NCBI RefSeq assembly: GCF_963576675.1 | Contig: NC_088910.1 | Span: forward strand, 87,984,104-88,048,103 | Reading direction: 5' to 3' | DNA length: 64,000 nt | Source of the DNA: Euphorbia lathyris | Taxonomy: Eukaryota > Streptophyta > Magnoliopsida > Malpighiales > Euphorbiaceae | Part shown: piece by piece, positions 23,846 through 36,393 of the stretch | Position numbering within the stretch: the first letter of the stretch is position 1 | Layout: each line of letters opens with the position of its first letter | The notes under the pieces: generated by a model | What the model was told of the DNA's origin: nothing | Database searches by the model: none | What the model saw: the letters and a program-made list of their open reading frames with translations, nothing else | Made by a program: the position numbers and the translations under genes

Positions 23846-24760
23846 GAGAAATTTTATAGTGTGTCGGATATATCACGTCATACTGTTGACGTGGTATACC
23901 TAGCCAATAAATGTAAGCTATATGTTAAGAATAGGTTAAAAACCCAAAATTAATAAGTCTCTTCCTTCCTTCTGATTTTCCTTACTTCTGCCGCCTATCC
24001 TTTCCAATCGCATTCCTTCTCCTTCGTCGACCTCCCTTCTCCTCCACCGGTTGCCACTTGATTTCGTTTGAAGATCCGACAGTATAGTGGAATAGCTTCT
24101 AGATCTAGATCTTCCCTCTCTCAAAACCACATCTGCGTTCTTTCTCTTTCCTGTCGTCCAGAAACCCACAATCAGCGTTAGAATTTGAAGATGAGAAACA
24201 ATGCGAGATTGCAGCTTCGGAGGATGGCGATAGGCTTGATGATTGAGAAGATGTACAAAAATGGGAATAAGAAAGAAGAATTACAGCAGCAAAAAACTGA
24301 GATAAATGCAAGTTGTTGTTGCTACTTTTAAGACAAAATTACCATGGATCAATAGAGAAATTCAAATTAATAAAAGAAACAAGATCTGGATAATAATGGT
24401 TTCAAGAATCTAACATCTTTGGAGAAACGAATTCCTTTTAATTTATACTGTCTAAATAAATTAAATTATTGCAAGAGTTTTTCTTGAATTTTTGTTTCCT
24501 CAATGTCTTCGAGTGGATCTTGGTCGAAAGGTAAAGTAAGTTAGATCAAAAGAAACCAATCGACCAACTCAAAAGTTGCTATCGTGAATCACTAAGAAGG
24601 GGAAGGGAAAAAACCCATATTTGTTTTGAGAGATAATAACGATTTTTTTAATTAATAAAAAAATTAAATTAATATAATTACCATGTGTTATCATTTTATT
24701 GGTTATGGCATACCACGTCAGTATGTGACGTGGTATGCTAGGCACATGGTATAATTTCTC
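23846..24760. mobile_element. Non-autonomous Mutator-like element with captured-looking interior
   Basis: 915 bp with terminal inverted repeats of roughly 70 bp (GAGAAATTTTATAGTGTG... against GAGAAATTATACCATGTG...). It is flanked by the perfect 9-bp target duplication CAATTTTAC at 23837-23845 and 24761-24769. Nine bp is the Mutator signature. Each TIR holds a short palindrome around ACGTCA/TGACGT. The interior (about 23940-24310) is less AT-rich than the surroundings and holds two overlapping minus-strand open stretches (77 and 68 codons), as in Pack-MULEs that have picked up gene pieces. No transposase is present. I do not recognise the captured sequence. Confidence 0.85.
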
Positions 24761-24842
24761 CAATTTTACTTATAATAAGACCCACGCTACAATTCTGTAA
24801 AGGTAAAATCATATTGTAATATTATTTTACTATGTACCAACT

Positions 24843-27215
24843 AACAACAACAACAACAAAGTCTTAGTCCCGAAATGATTCGGGGTCGGCTAACATGAAC
24901 CATCATATAAAATCGTGAAAATCAAGTCGTGTCAGCGACACAGATTCGCTCCCTCCACTCCGTCCTATCCACTACCATATTTTCCTCAATTCCCAATAAA
25001 CTCATATCACTCTCGATCACCCTCCTTCAAGTTTGCTTAGGTCTTCCTCTACCCCTCACCACTACATCCCTTTGCCACTCTTCGGTTCTCCTAACCGGCG
25101 CATCAAGCGCTCTACGTCTCACATGGCCAAACCACCTTAGTCGGTTTTCTCTCATTTTATTCTCAATAGATGTGACCCCTACTTTTGTCCTAATTATTTC
25201 ATTACGCACCCGGTCCTTTCTCGTGTGACCACACATCCATCTCAACATATGCATCTCCGCCACCGACATCTTATGGATGTGGCAGTGTTTCACTGCCCAA
25301 CACTCCGTACCATATAACAATGCTGGTCTAATTGCCGTCCGGTAGAATTTTCCCTTCAATCTATTAGGCATGCCGGGATCACAAAGGAAACCCGTAACAC
25401 TCTTCCACTTCGACCAACCAGCTTTAATCCTATGAGCAACATCTCCATCTACTTCTCCATCCGTTTGGATAATAGATCCTAAATACCGGAAGCCATCCGA
25501 GGCCTGAACAACTCTCCCATCCAGGGTGATTGTCCCTGCCTCCCTACTCCTACGGCCGCTAAACTTACACTCCAAATATTCTGTCTTACTTCGACTCAAC
25601 TTAAAGCCTCTAGATTCTAGAGTTTGCCTCCATAGTTCCAACTGCATCTCCACTCCTTCTTTCGTCTCATCAACCAACACAATATCATCTGCAAACAGCA
25701 TGCACCATGGTATACCATCTTGAAGTGAACTTGTTAGTTCATCCATAACGATGGCAAAAAGAAATGGGCTTAGTGCGGAACCTTGATGCACTCCAATCGT
25801 AATAGGAAACTCTTCAGTCTTCCCAACACTAGTACGTACACTCGTGCATACTCCCTCATACATGTCCTTTATGATGTCAATATATTTCCGCGAAATGCCT
25901 TTCCTTATCAAGGCCCACCAAAGTACTTCCTTTGGTACCTTATCATATGCTTTCTCCAAGTCAATGAAAACCATATGCAAGTCTTTCTTCTTATTTCGAT
26001 AGTGCTCCATTAATTGTCTCATTAGATGGATGGCTTCCATAGTTGATCTTCCCGACATAAAGCCAAACTGGTTTTTCGAGATCTTCACCATCCTCCTTAG
26101 CCTTTGTTCAATCACTCGCTCCCAAAGTTTCATAGTGTGACTCATTAATTTGATTCCCCGATAGTTGGCACAATCTTGGACATCGCCTTTGTTCTTATAC
26201 AAAGGGATTAAGGTACTTTTCCTCCATTCTGATGGCATCTTATTGTTTCTCCAAATTTTATTGAAGAACGTCGTCAACCATTCGATTCCTCTTTCTCCCA
26301 AACATCTCCAAATCTCAATAGGGATGCCATCAGGTCCTACTGCTTTCTTCAACTTCATCTTACTTAATGCCATTTTGACTTCACCCTTTTGAATTCTCCG
26401 CAGGCATTCATGATTTATCATGTCGTGATGGATACTTATATCTCCAACATCTTGTTGGCGATCTCCATTAAATAAGTCATCAAAATAGGACCTCCATCGT
26501 TCCTTGATATCCTTATCTCCAACTAGGACTTTCTGGTCCACATCCTTCACACATTTAACTTTTCCGAGATCTCGCGTCTTCCTATCTCTCATCCGAGCAA
26601 TTCTATATATGTCTCTTTCCCCTTCTTTCGTATCCAATCTTGTATACAGATCCCGATTCACCTTTGCTCTAGCATCTCGTATGACCTTCTTTACTTCCCT
26701 TTTAGTCTCTTTGTATTTTTCGTAGTTCTCGTCACTCCTACATTTCCCCAATAGTTTATAGGATTCTCTCTTACTCTTTACTGCTTGTCGTACTTCTTCT
26801 GTCCACCAAGATGTGTCCTTACCCGGTGGCATGCTACCTTTAGATTCCCCTAGAACTTCCTTCGCTACTTCCCTTATACTATGATCCATCTTATTCCATA
26901 TCGAATCTATATCTGAATCCATATTGCAAGTCCAAATATCTTTTTTGGTCATCTCATCCACAAATTTTTGTTGATTCTCCCCTTGCAATTTCCACCACTT
27001 AATCTTAGTCTCTACTTGAGGTGTTTGTTTTCTTATACATTTCCTACTTCGAAAATCTAGCACCACTACTCTATGTTGGGTTGTCGTACTCTCACCAGGG
27101 ATCACCTTACAATCAATATACCTCTTTCTCCAAGCACTCCTTACTAAGAAGAAGTCAATTTGGCTCGCATTACCGCCACTCCGATAAGTCACTAAGTGGG
27201 TTCTTATCACTTGTG
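24843..27215 (-). mobile_element. RTE-type LINE, 5'-truncated
   Basis: Minus-strand element. Its 3' end carries the plant RTE terminus, with a (TTG)n tail after a CCCGAATCATTTCGGGAC hairpin-like stretch (24843-24890). The 5' end is cut within the endonuclease domain near 27215. No clean target duplication was found. A closely similar shorter copy is in MPK20 at 49361-50319. Confidence 0.85.
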
Positions 27216-27231
27216 GATACCCAACATACAA
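25027..27231 (-). pseudogene. RTE LINE ORF: endonuclease C-terminus and reverse transcriptase
   Basis: 734 open codons with no N-terminal endonuclease half. Visible parts: endonuclease end ([26 protein letters not shown]); RT motifs with [22 protein letters not shown] and [18 protein letters not shown]; the catalytic [10 protein letters not shown]; and a C-terminal RWFGHVRRR stretch. A TGA at about 25024 ends the frame after RGRGRPKQT. The copy at 49374-50240 has TGG there and continues some 36 codons, so this is a single G-to-A stop. Apart from that and the 5' loss the frame is intact, so the insertion is recent. Confidence 0.88.
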
Positions 27232-27239
27232 TATTATTA

Positions 27240-28038
27240 TTTTTTCCCTAAATGATTCTTTTAGTTAGAAGGGCTGGTTCGATCTGCCACCACCCCGACT
27301 AGCCCTTCCTCGATCCCTCCCACGACCGATTGAAGTCCGACTAGCAGCATACTACGATGTCGGTGCACTCATGTCTCGATGAAGTTGAGCTTCTTCAATC
27401 ATGAGAAGACCATATAATCGATCATAATATATTGATTGAAGTCGAGCCTCTAAAGCTCTAATAAAAGGGCGATAATTAGCGCATAGACCAGAGAGAATGG
27501 AATAATAAAGTCATCCATTTGCATCAGATGTGGAAGAACAGCTAGACTATTAAGTATTGATTTAGCTTTTTGCATGTAACCGGAATAGATTCGGAATCAC
27601 AGTGCAATTTCATCAACTAATTTCTAAAAAAAAAAAAAGTAAACTTAAGGTCGAGATCCTTGAGAGAAGGCATCATGGAGGCGTTGCCAAGCCTCATGTG
27701 CAGATGTTGCGCCTATTAGGGTTTGGAGGAGTGATTTATCCGCATATTGAAACATCACGAAGTGAACTTGCTTGTTTTGTTGTTTCCATACAACAAGATC
27801 AACACAATTATAGGGAGGAGTCACCACAGTTCCATCAACATAGTTAAGCAGTCTACATCCTTCCAGGGTAACTCCATCTGTGTTTCCACAACGCAAAATT
27901 TGTAGAATCTAGCTTTACCGTCAAGATATATGATAAATTAGGCATGAACAGACATGAGAGAACAGAAAAGAGGAGTTCATCCCACTCGAGTTTCTTGTGT
28001 CATGGGAAGAAGATGAATTTGAAGAAACGGTGCTCATA
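27240..28038 (-). pseudogene. Ty1/copia gag relic
   Basis: Minus strand, starting near 28038 with ATGAGCACC. The clear part is 27896-27645, reading NKQVHFVMFQYADKSLL and AHEAWQRLHDAF, the UBN2-type gag pattern. Downstream to 27240 only broken frames persist. The RTE element lies directly beside it at its 3' side. Confidence 0.65.
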
Positions 28039-28069
28039 CTTTTGGTTTTGGTGTTTAAACCCTGAAAAA

Positions 28070-28081
28070 GCTCCGATACCA
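28070..28081 (-). promoter_or_regulatory. Primer-binding site of the gag relic
   Basis: On the minus strand TGGTATCGGAGC, one base away from the usual initiator-Met PBS, directly upstream of the gag start at 28038. Sequence beyond it (28082 to about 28280) should be the LTR end of this relic. Confidence 0.65.
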
Positions 28082-28878
28082 CATAACAGATAATAATTCC
28101 CAGTATTATTGCTTAATTAAACATGTGAACTACACACGTGTTTATATCCTCAACTATACAAGTCTAATTCATAACCACTATTGTGATACATGAAATAGAC
28201 TTTGACTAGGACTGTACAAACTCCAAACTGAGATACTCGTGTGGTTTCGGTTTAATGACTAAACTGACTCTTATTCTCATTAGTCGTTAAAAAACTTTCA
28301 TCGAAGAAAGAAAAAGAGTGCCAACTAATATATTAAAAGGAATCAACAAAGGTGTACCAAAATCACATGTGTTCTCTCCTCTCAATCATACTGCTTTGTG
28401 AAATTAGCTTTTAGAATATTTCTCTCAACCTTTTAAAGAAGAGTTCTAATGAGTGTTTGGTGAAAATACAAAAAAAAATTCTAAAAATTAAGAAATAAAA
28501 AAATATAATATTAGATTATATTGAAAATTAAGACTATTTTTATCTAGAAAAATTAATATCATTTTTTTGGTAACTTGTAAATAACTACTTTTTTCAAAGA
28601 CTATAAATGGTATATTTTCTAAAAACAGTTTTCCAACTTTTTACCAAACATTGTTTTTAACTTTGGCTGTTTTTAAGGTCCGAAAAATAATATCAAACAC
28701 GCCCTAAATCAATTAGGTCGATGGCTTCATGGTTAAGAATTTGAAGCTGTCCCAACTTTAACTGCAAGTGTTCCCATTATGAAAAAAAAAATCTCAATAA
28801 CCATTAGCTCATTTTCTCTCACTGAAATTATATATACATATAAACATGAAAGAATGAAACAGTACCAATTTTAATTTT
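28082..28878. other. LTR remnant and unassigned AT-rich DNA
   Basis: The left part should be the LTR of the gag relic. Between about 28448 and 28705 there is a possible MITE: GAGTGTTTGGT at one side and ATCAAACACGCCC at the other, weakly inverted. No gene seen. Confidence 0.35.
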
Positions 28879-29795
28879 GGGATAAGGTACCAAAATAGGC
28901 TTAAATTTTTTGGGAAGTACCAATTTAAGTTCAACGTTCAAAATAGCACCAATATAGGCTTAACGTTTACAACATAATATCAATTTAGGCTTAACGTTTA
29001 TAATATAGCATCAATCTAGGCATCACGTACAAAATAGCACCAATATAAGCTTAACGTTTACAAAATAATACGAATTTAAGCTTAACGTTTACAAAATATA
29101 TCAAATTTAAGCTAAACGTCACAATTAAATTAACCATATTATATTCTTTTCCTATTAACTTTATATGTTAGCTTTTTATTTAGTTCTATATTCTTATTTA
29201 TTATAATACAATTAATTAGTTTTCTTGCCCATTAAAACCTTATATTTGTTTTCCATCAACCATTCCTTATGACTCCTAAATTTCATGGCTAATTTAATAT
29301 ATGCAAACTAAAAGTAATTGAATATCTACAATAGTTCGAAATATTGTAGATATTCAATTACTTTTAGTTTGCATATATTACATGAGCAATGAAATTTAGT
29401 AGTCATGGAATCATTTATGAAAAACGAATATAAGATTTTAATGGACAAGAATACTAATTAATTGTATTATAATAAATAAGAATATAGAACTAAATAAAAA
29501 GATAACATATAAAGTTAATAGGAAAAAATATAATATGATTAATTTAATTATGACGTTTAGCTTAAATTGTATATATTTTGTAAAACGTTAAACTTAAATT
29601 AATATTATTTTGTAAACATTAAGCCTATATTGGTGCTATTTTGTATGTGATGCCTAAATTGATACTATATTGTAAACGTTAAGCCTAAATTGATATTATG
29701 CTGTAAACGTTAAGCCTATATTGGTGTTACTTTGAACGTTGAGCCTAAATTGGTACTTCCCCAAAAACCTTAGACCTATTTTGGTACCTTATCCC
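28879..29795. mobile_element. Fold-back element with arms of about 450 bp
   Basis: 917 bp that is nearly one inverted repeat, centred near 29340 with almost no loop (ATTGAATATCTACAATA ... TATTGTAGATATTCAAT). It begins GGGATAAGGTACC and ends GGTACCTTATCCC, with a perfect 9-bp target duplication TTTAATTTT at both sides. Outer parts of each arm are built from iterated units of 30-40 bp containing AGGCTTAACGTTTA and CAATTTA. No coding capacity. Nine-bp duplications and fold-back arms fit a Mutator-related fold-back family. A partial relative occurs at 62238-62352. Confidence 0.9.
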
Positions 29796-29959
29796 TTTAA
29801 TTTTTTTATAGCAAAACGGTGTCGTTTGTGTTTCCAATACCAATTACAATTTTTTCCCCACTTTCAGTACATAATGCCTAATACCCACTAAAAATATATA
29901 TATTTGTGAAGGTTAGTTTTTATATAATTTAAAAATATATTTTTATCATAATGTTTTAA

Positions 29960-30270
29960 AAAATTTCTAATACATCCTCAGCCCCTTAAGTTGTTAAAAA
30001 CTGTAATTGATCCATCAACTTTAAAATATTATAATTAACCCCTTCAAATTACTTATTTGAAATAAATAACCCCTCAGATGTCATGTGACAATATGTGATT
30101 GGTAACGCGTGATATTGGAGAGTTAGTTGTAACTTTTTAAAGTTCTAATCACGTGTTGTTCGTGACATTTGAGATGTTATTTATTCCAAGTAAGCAACTT
30201 GAAGGAGTTAATTTTAAACGTTTTGAAATTCAAATGGTACCTTTTTTGTGAGTTAGGCATTTGTTTACGT
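29960..30270. repeat. Decayed fold-back element
   Basis: Left arm (AATAAATAACCCCTCAGATGTCATGTGACA region) and right arm (minus strand: AATAAATAACATCTCAAATGTCACGAACA) are imperfect inverted repeats around 30105. Ends are not clear. Confidence 0.5.
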
Positions 30271-30800
30271 GGTATCAGAGTCATAATTTAATGTTGAGGT
30301 CTTAATGACATTAGCCTCATACACCAAATGAATTGAACGAACCGCAAAATGGCTCTATTTCATTATATTCCATCGATATTCCAATTCCATTTATTTAATA
30401 TCCCCATGAGGAGACTTATTAAACATCTCACATTGTTAAATTGAAAAGCTATATAACTCATCTTTTGATGTACTTTAAGATATTTGTTTACTATTAGTTT
30501 CCAAAACTGACGATGTGCTTTCAAAATTTATTTTTATTAATCAAATAACTTACATTTTTTTCTTTTAAAATGAAAATTTGATATTTGTGAATTTAATTTA
30601 GATATATTAAATGTATCGAATCGCTTTAAATTTGTATCACTATTAGCTACAGTGCTGAACAAAAAATAAATAATGTGAATTATTTATTTATTTGTGGCAA
30701 AAAAAAAAAAAAAAAAGCTTGTTTGTTTGGCTTGTAGTCTGACTTTACAAATTAAAGAAGCAGTATGAAATTATTTGGTATCTGAAAATTTTATTATTTC

Positions 30801-30929
30801 TGGTCAAATTAGGAATCTTTAGTTGGTTTCTCTGTTAGAAGATCTCAAACACATTTTGTTTCTTTCTGCCGATCATTTGTGTAATCAAATTTAATTTAAT
30901 CACTTCTCTACTGTTCTAAAATAGCAACA

Positions 30930-30960
<31 letters not shown>

Positions 30961-31050
30961 TCAAAAGCATAATAACAATACAAAAACAAGTATGGCCATA
31001 CATATACATATACAAATACACAATATGTTTATATCCCCACCAACAAGTTT
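30801..31050 (+). repeat. Dispersed direct repeat, copy 2
   Basis: Partner of 23382-23610, same orientation, 7.4 kb away. It includes a longer (TA)n run near 30938-30960. Confidence 0.75.
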
Positions 31051-31054
31051 TTTT

Positions 31055-31260
31055 TAGACCTAATACATCAATAGTTCCTCAACTTGTCCATCACAGTAGA
31101 TTGACTCCCTAAATTTTACAAGTGTCTCACCAACTTATTGAACTTAATTATTCTATATCACAAACTCTCTGAACTTGTCCATAAAAGTGTATTAGCTCCC
31201 TAAACTTTATAAGTATCTCACCAACTCCCTAAATTTTCTTATAAGTGTCTCCATATATGT
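31055..31260. repeat. Single arm of a hairpin-type repeat with internal iteration
   Basis: Two iterations of a unit reading roughly CTGAACTTGTCCAT..AGTGTATTAGCTCCCTAAA..TAAGTATCTCACCAACT. This is the style of the arms of the other fold-back elements here. No second arm was found nearby. Confidence 0.45.
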
Positions 31261-32105
31261 GTGGTTGTAATTTTTTCCTTCAGTAGAAGAGTTTTGTCTA
31301 TCATCGTATAAATATGACTCATTTGAAAAATCATGAAGTAATTCCTAGAGAAAAATACTATGAAGTTGATTCTTAGTGGAGTGTGTTTCTCGTTGTTGAA
31401 TCAAAAACAGTTTCAAACATCATTTATTATTATTTTATCACAATCTATGATATTAAAAATATAAATTCAATTTTCTATGATATTAAAAATACAAATTTAA
31501 TTTTCTGTGGTGTATTTTTAGATTGTATTTTTTAATTATTTAGATCGAGATGTCCTGTCTTTCCAAAAATGAAATAAAAAAAAATTCTTAAAAAATAGGT
31601 TAAATTTAACAGAATTATAGGAAAGTAAAAATACTTCAAATTTTATATTTAAAAATATATTGACATGAAAATATAAAAACCTTTATCCATAAGATTAATG
31701 TTGTGAATTTGTTTGATGGAGTAATTTTCAGATTTTCATAAATTTAACTGAAAAAATGGTAATCTAGAAAAATCATTTATGTATTGCAAGTTCTCGGATG
31801 GCAAGATCACCGTAGATCAAACGTGTGTACCATATAGAACAAAAACATGGTCCCACTTTGTGAAAGTCTAACTCCCATGATTTTGCCACGTTTCAACACG
31901 TGTCGGAGATGTGACAAAACATCTACACTCTACTCCTCAACTTTCTCAACCCAAACTCCGCCGTCCTAATTATGACTTATGAAATACAGTATGTTCTTTT
32001 ATTCAAAAAAAAATACAGTATGTTCTTAACCTTTTTCTTTTTTTTTTGGAATATTCTAATTTTGTCTCACATTTATATTTCAGATTTATTTTAGATATAC
32101 TGTTT
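31261..32105. other. Intergenic AT-rich DNA, nothing recognised
   Basis: Several near-identical short repeats of TCTATGATATTAAAAATA around 31445-31500. No coding potential on either strand. Confidence 0.4.
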
Positions 32106-32235
32106 GTCTTTTTTACAAAGAAACAAAACTTCATTAATAATCAGAACAATCCTTGCAAAAGAACTAAATCCAGAAACTCGGGAATAATGGTAGATAGAAA
32201 GGGTTAACATTCGAATGAGTCATAATACGAGGGAT
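32106..32235 (-). mobile_element. L1 LINE 3' tail (separated from its body)
   Basis: Minus strand reads CGAGTTTCTGGATTTAGTTC, TTTTGCAAGGATTGTTC and ATTAATGAAGTTTTG before an A-rich end. This is the usual 3' tail of plant L1 LINEs. It faces the same way as the LINE body at 34281-36240 and was probably its end before the block between them arrived. Confidence 0.5.
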
Positions 32236-34280
32236 TAAACATAAAGAGGGATTAAACGTTTGGCAGTGGAAATATAAAATTTTTACCTATTTCCTTTTTC
32301 TAAGATTCGTTAATCGTTATTTCATATAAAGAGGGATTAAACATAAATGTCTTTATGACGATCAATCTACCGTTGCAAACGAAGTGCCCACAACTTTAAA
32401 AGAGATGGAATCTATCAACCAATTTGTCCCTACCCGAACAGACCTTCCAGACCTCCGAATGACAATCCCAACGGTGCAAACAAGGAAGAATGTGTCTAGA
32501 AGCTCCTGTCCAAAAATCGTGACGATCCGACGGTTTAATCTCCGGAATCCGCGAAATCATGAACTGACCCGATGTAGGAGAAGCAAAACGAATTTCTCCT
32601 TTTGTATGTCTTTTCTACTTTCATGAACATAACAAAACATATAAGTAAACGATTAGAACTCAACCAAGTAATAGCAATCAAGATGGATTGCCTCTAATTA
32701 ATCAACACAAGATCAAGGATAAAGAGAAATAGATAGAATCAATTGAATGGAAGCAAGCGGTGGAAATCTCGTCCTCAACAGTGGGGTCGAAATTTCTCTC
32801 TCCTCAGAAGGACTAGGCTTGGCCGAAATTTGCAATGGGAGGGGTATATATAACCTCTTGTATCTAAACCCTACTTAGATAGAATTAGATTACCTATTAA
32901 GAGTTATATTCGGAATAATACTCTTGTTATTATTATCTATAATTATATCTAAATATATAAAGATAATATTAACTTATTTAATAGGATAATAATTAGAAGC
33001 AATTTAATCTCAATAAACCTTCTAACTTAATTATCCTATAATTAATTTAATCCATAATTATAATCTAATTAAAATTGTCGAAATTAAATTAATTCCCACA
33101 TGTGTCCCAACACATGAATTTCGCCTCCCTCCATATATGGGCCTTAGTGGACTAAGTTGGGCTTCCATCAATTAATTAATATCCATTCTCTTTTTTGTGC
33201 CAAGTTTTATGTGTGACCAATTAGGTTCTTATTGCTTCTAGCCGTATACAACCATTAAATTAATTTCTCAAAATTACATTCAATCTTTGTATAACGGAAT
33301 GAGTGCGCGAACTGTGATTTGCAGATCCGAAACATTCCCCCAGAGCTATAAGAAGACAGGTTGATTCCGTCGTTGATCTTTCCGTATTAGTTACAGTATA
33401 ATTCGATCCTTTATCAACTACATCCTTGAACAGAATCTTATGACTATGGATTATGTCAAGTCACATATAGCGAGACGTTCGTTTTACTTGTACAGGCCGA
33501 GTTAACTCCAATTAGATAGGTTAAGTGAAATCTACATTTCAAGTCTTAAGTTATCACCTTGCAAGGATTTAGAGTCAAGTCTTCCACAAGCGATCATTGG
33601 ACGTATCTCTTATTTATCAGGAGTGACAAATGCTCAATCCAATGTTAACTACCCTACAATTACTTCCTGTGATACACAACGTCTGCCGAACACACCCCAG
33701 AGTCATCCCTGTTATGGATCGTGTACGAATAGGATCAAAACATCACATTCCATAATCCAGAATCACTAATTAACATTCTTTTGAGTCTGGGGATTACTTA
33801 TACTTATTAATACCAATGAGATGAACAGGTGACAAGGATAAATCTATCCATCCTGTTATCTCAAGTCGGGTCCCCAATACTAATGAACTCTTTCACTGGA
33901 TTCATGTAACTGTCCATATATTTGCATATCTGAAGCTTGTGAGATCAGCTCTCTGTCTCGACAGAAAACATTGTTACATGCAAGTCTCAACAGTATTATG
34001 TCAATCCCTATTCAAAACATATTACTTGACTTGGGATGGTTTTAAGTTTATTAGTTTATTATAATGTTTTGTCTCACTTCATGCTTGTATGAACACTTTA
34101 TAATCACTTTAAATAAACTTAGGGATTTCCTTTTATTTAGACTTATTTAGTTCTTAAAAGTAATTGCCTTTATACAGTTATGAAACCATATCTTATTAAA
34201 ACAAATGACATAAAGAACAATTCATTTACAGCTGGTTTATATCCTAGAACAATTGTCTATAGGACACTAAAACCCCAACA
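32236..34280 (-). repeat. LTR-like block (probable solo LTR or large non-autonomous LTR fragment)
   Basis: On the minus strand the block starts TGTTGGGGTTTTAGTGTC (34280), a standard LTR start. It runs for about 2 kb without coding capacity and ends in a segment with repeated GTTTAATCCCTCTTTAT words (32195-32350). The left boundary is uncertain by some tens of bases and no matching target duplication was found. A plus-strand open stretch at 32384-32626 shows no protein features. It interrupts an L1 LINE. Confidence 0.5.
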
Positions 34281-36240
34281 ATAACACCTTTGCGCACAAA
34301 GATAAACGAATAATGGGATAACAAATCTCCTTCCCTCAGCCCTTTACCCAACGTAATAGGCCCAACCAGCTCTGAATTTAACGAAATAGAGTAACTTATC
34401 GTGCTAACACACAACATAATCCGCTCTACCCGCTTGTTATGAAATCTCATTCTACTCATCACTTCTCGCATAAAACCCCAATCAACCCGATCGCATGCCT
34501 TACTAATATAAATTTTCAATGCCACCTCTCTGTTTACGCTTCATGTAATTGAGAGATTCAAATGCAATCTGCACACTATCAATTAAGGACCTACAAAGGA
34601 CAAAAGTTTACTGACTCTTAGAGACAATATCGGGCAATATGAATTGAGTCTGTTAAGTAGTACTTTAGCAATGATTTTATACAAAACATTACATAATGAA
34701 AAAGGGCGCAACTCCGTCATACATTTTGGATTCTCACACTTAGGTATAAGGGTAATTATTGTATCATTTAGATTACCCGGGAAATTTAGGCGATCCAGCC
34801 AACCTGAATAGACAATAACAATTTCTTGACTAATATGCTTCCGAATGTTGAAAGAAACCAGGGCCAAGCCCGCTAGGGCCCGTTGATTTATCTAAGTGCA
34901 TCTGGAACACCGCAATCCTAAACTCCTCAACAGTAAATGGGCCTATAAGACCCTCATTCATATCGTCAGTAATAGTATAAGAAATCACATCCACAACAGA
35001 ATAATCACAAACTTGGGCTGCATTAAATAAATTAACAAATAAGTTTGCACAATACTACGGATACCATTTTCGTCCTCCCACATCATTAATCAATGGGTCA
35101 ATAGAATTCACCTTTTGTCTGACATTCACAATAGCGTGGAAATACTTAGAGTTGAGATCACCCTCCTTTAGCCAAAAGTTCTTAAAACGTTATTTCCAAT
35201 ATATTTCTTCTTGTTCAAAAAGGACATTAAGATTTCGCTTCACCCGAAACTATTATTAAATCGATGTCTCGTCTTGCTTATCACGCAATAAGAGCAGCTA
35301 CCTCTTACACTGTTCAACTCCTCGCTTAAATTTTCCCTTAAAAGCTATACCCCACTGTGCTAGGACCTCACAACACGTTTGTAGCTTACCCGTAACCGAA
35401 TCCCGCTTTTGTGCAGCCCATCACCGCGTAACGATTTCGTCCAGCCCTGCCTCCTATTCCCACACACGCTCAAATATAAATCTGTGAAATTTCTGTCGCT
35501 ATAGGTCGTGACTTGTTTCCAAGAGCAATGACAAGTGGCCTGAATAGGTAGCTATTAGATTTGTCAATCGATAATCCACAAAATGAGCAATCCAAGCTGT
35601 TGAGGCACACACACGATCAAGTTTCTCATATACCTAGTATGTCGTGCCCTTACCCCCAACCCTAGGTAAAATTACTCCCTCTCATCCCCAGTTCGTATAG
35701 TGAATTGCCAGAGATAACCTCTACAAATTGAATAATAAGATACTAAGATAGCCTGGGCCTCCTAGCTTTTCATTCCAAGCTAAAATATAGTTAAAGTCAC
35801 CAATAATGTGTCAAGGTAGGATAGATGTATTAGCTAGCTTCCCAAGTAACTCCCACGACTCTCTATGTTTACTTCAATCCACAAGTCCATAAAAACCGAC
35901 TAACTGCCAATCACCACGAGCTGAATCCGCAATTGCTGGTTCAATATGATGATCCAAGAACGAAGTGACTGAGACTCCTAAACTGTCATTCCAAAACATA
36001 GTGAGCCCTCCACTATGACCCCACACATCCACTACAAAACAACTATGAAATAACAACTTTTTCCGAAGCCCCTCAATCCAGGCTTTGTCAATAAATGTTT
36101 CAATCAAGAAAACCACTAACGGCTTGTGAGCTTTGACCAACTCACCCAACGATCAAACTGCTCGGGGATTCTCGAGACCCCAATAATTCTAACTCAAGCA
36201 ATTCATAATGATCGGTGAATCTGGCCTGCAGACCTCGTCG
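34281..36240 (-). pseudogene. L1-type LINE, 5' two-thirds of ORF2, decayed
   Basis: Minus-strand pieces in several frames. 36149-35874 is the start of the endonuclease (ELVKAHKPLVVFLIETFID, WGHSGGLTMFWND). 34867-34583 and 34525-34244 are the RT N-terminal and palm regions (NDTIITLIPKCENP, RPFSLCNVLYKIIAKVLLNRL, KACDRVDWGFM). The RT is cut by the LTR-like block before its catalytic motif, and the rest of ORF2 is missing. Many stops and frameshifts show it is old. Confidence 0.8.
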
Positions 36241-36393
36241 TTTCTGTTTCTATGGAACTAGTTTTATCCTTAGGACGCAAGGAAGAAACTAATATGAAAT
36301 AATCACCTACACTATTTTATCATAATAAAAAGTTATAATCTTCAAAATGTTAAAGCGTTAAACCATATGATTTTTAAAAGGGCAAAAATAATA

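Noticed and set aside
30269..30280. GTGGTATCAGAGTC resembling a retrotransposon PBS
   Set aside because: No LTR end before it and no gag after it; isolated word match.
32384..32626. 80-codon plus-strand frame
   Set aside because: No protein features and it lies in the LTR-like block on the opposite strand.
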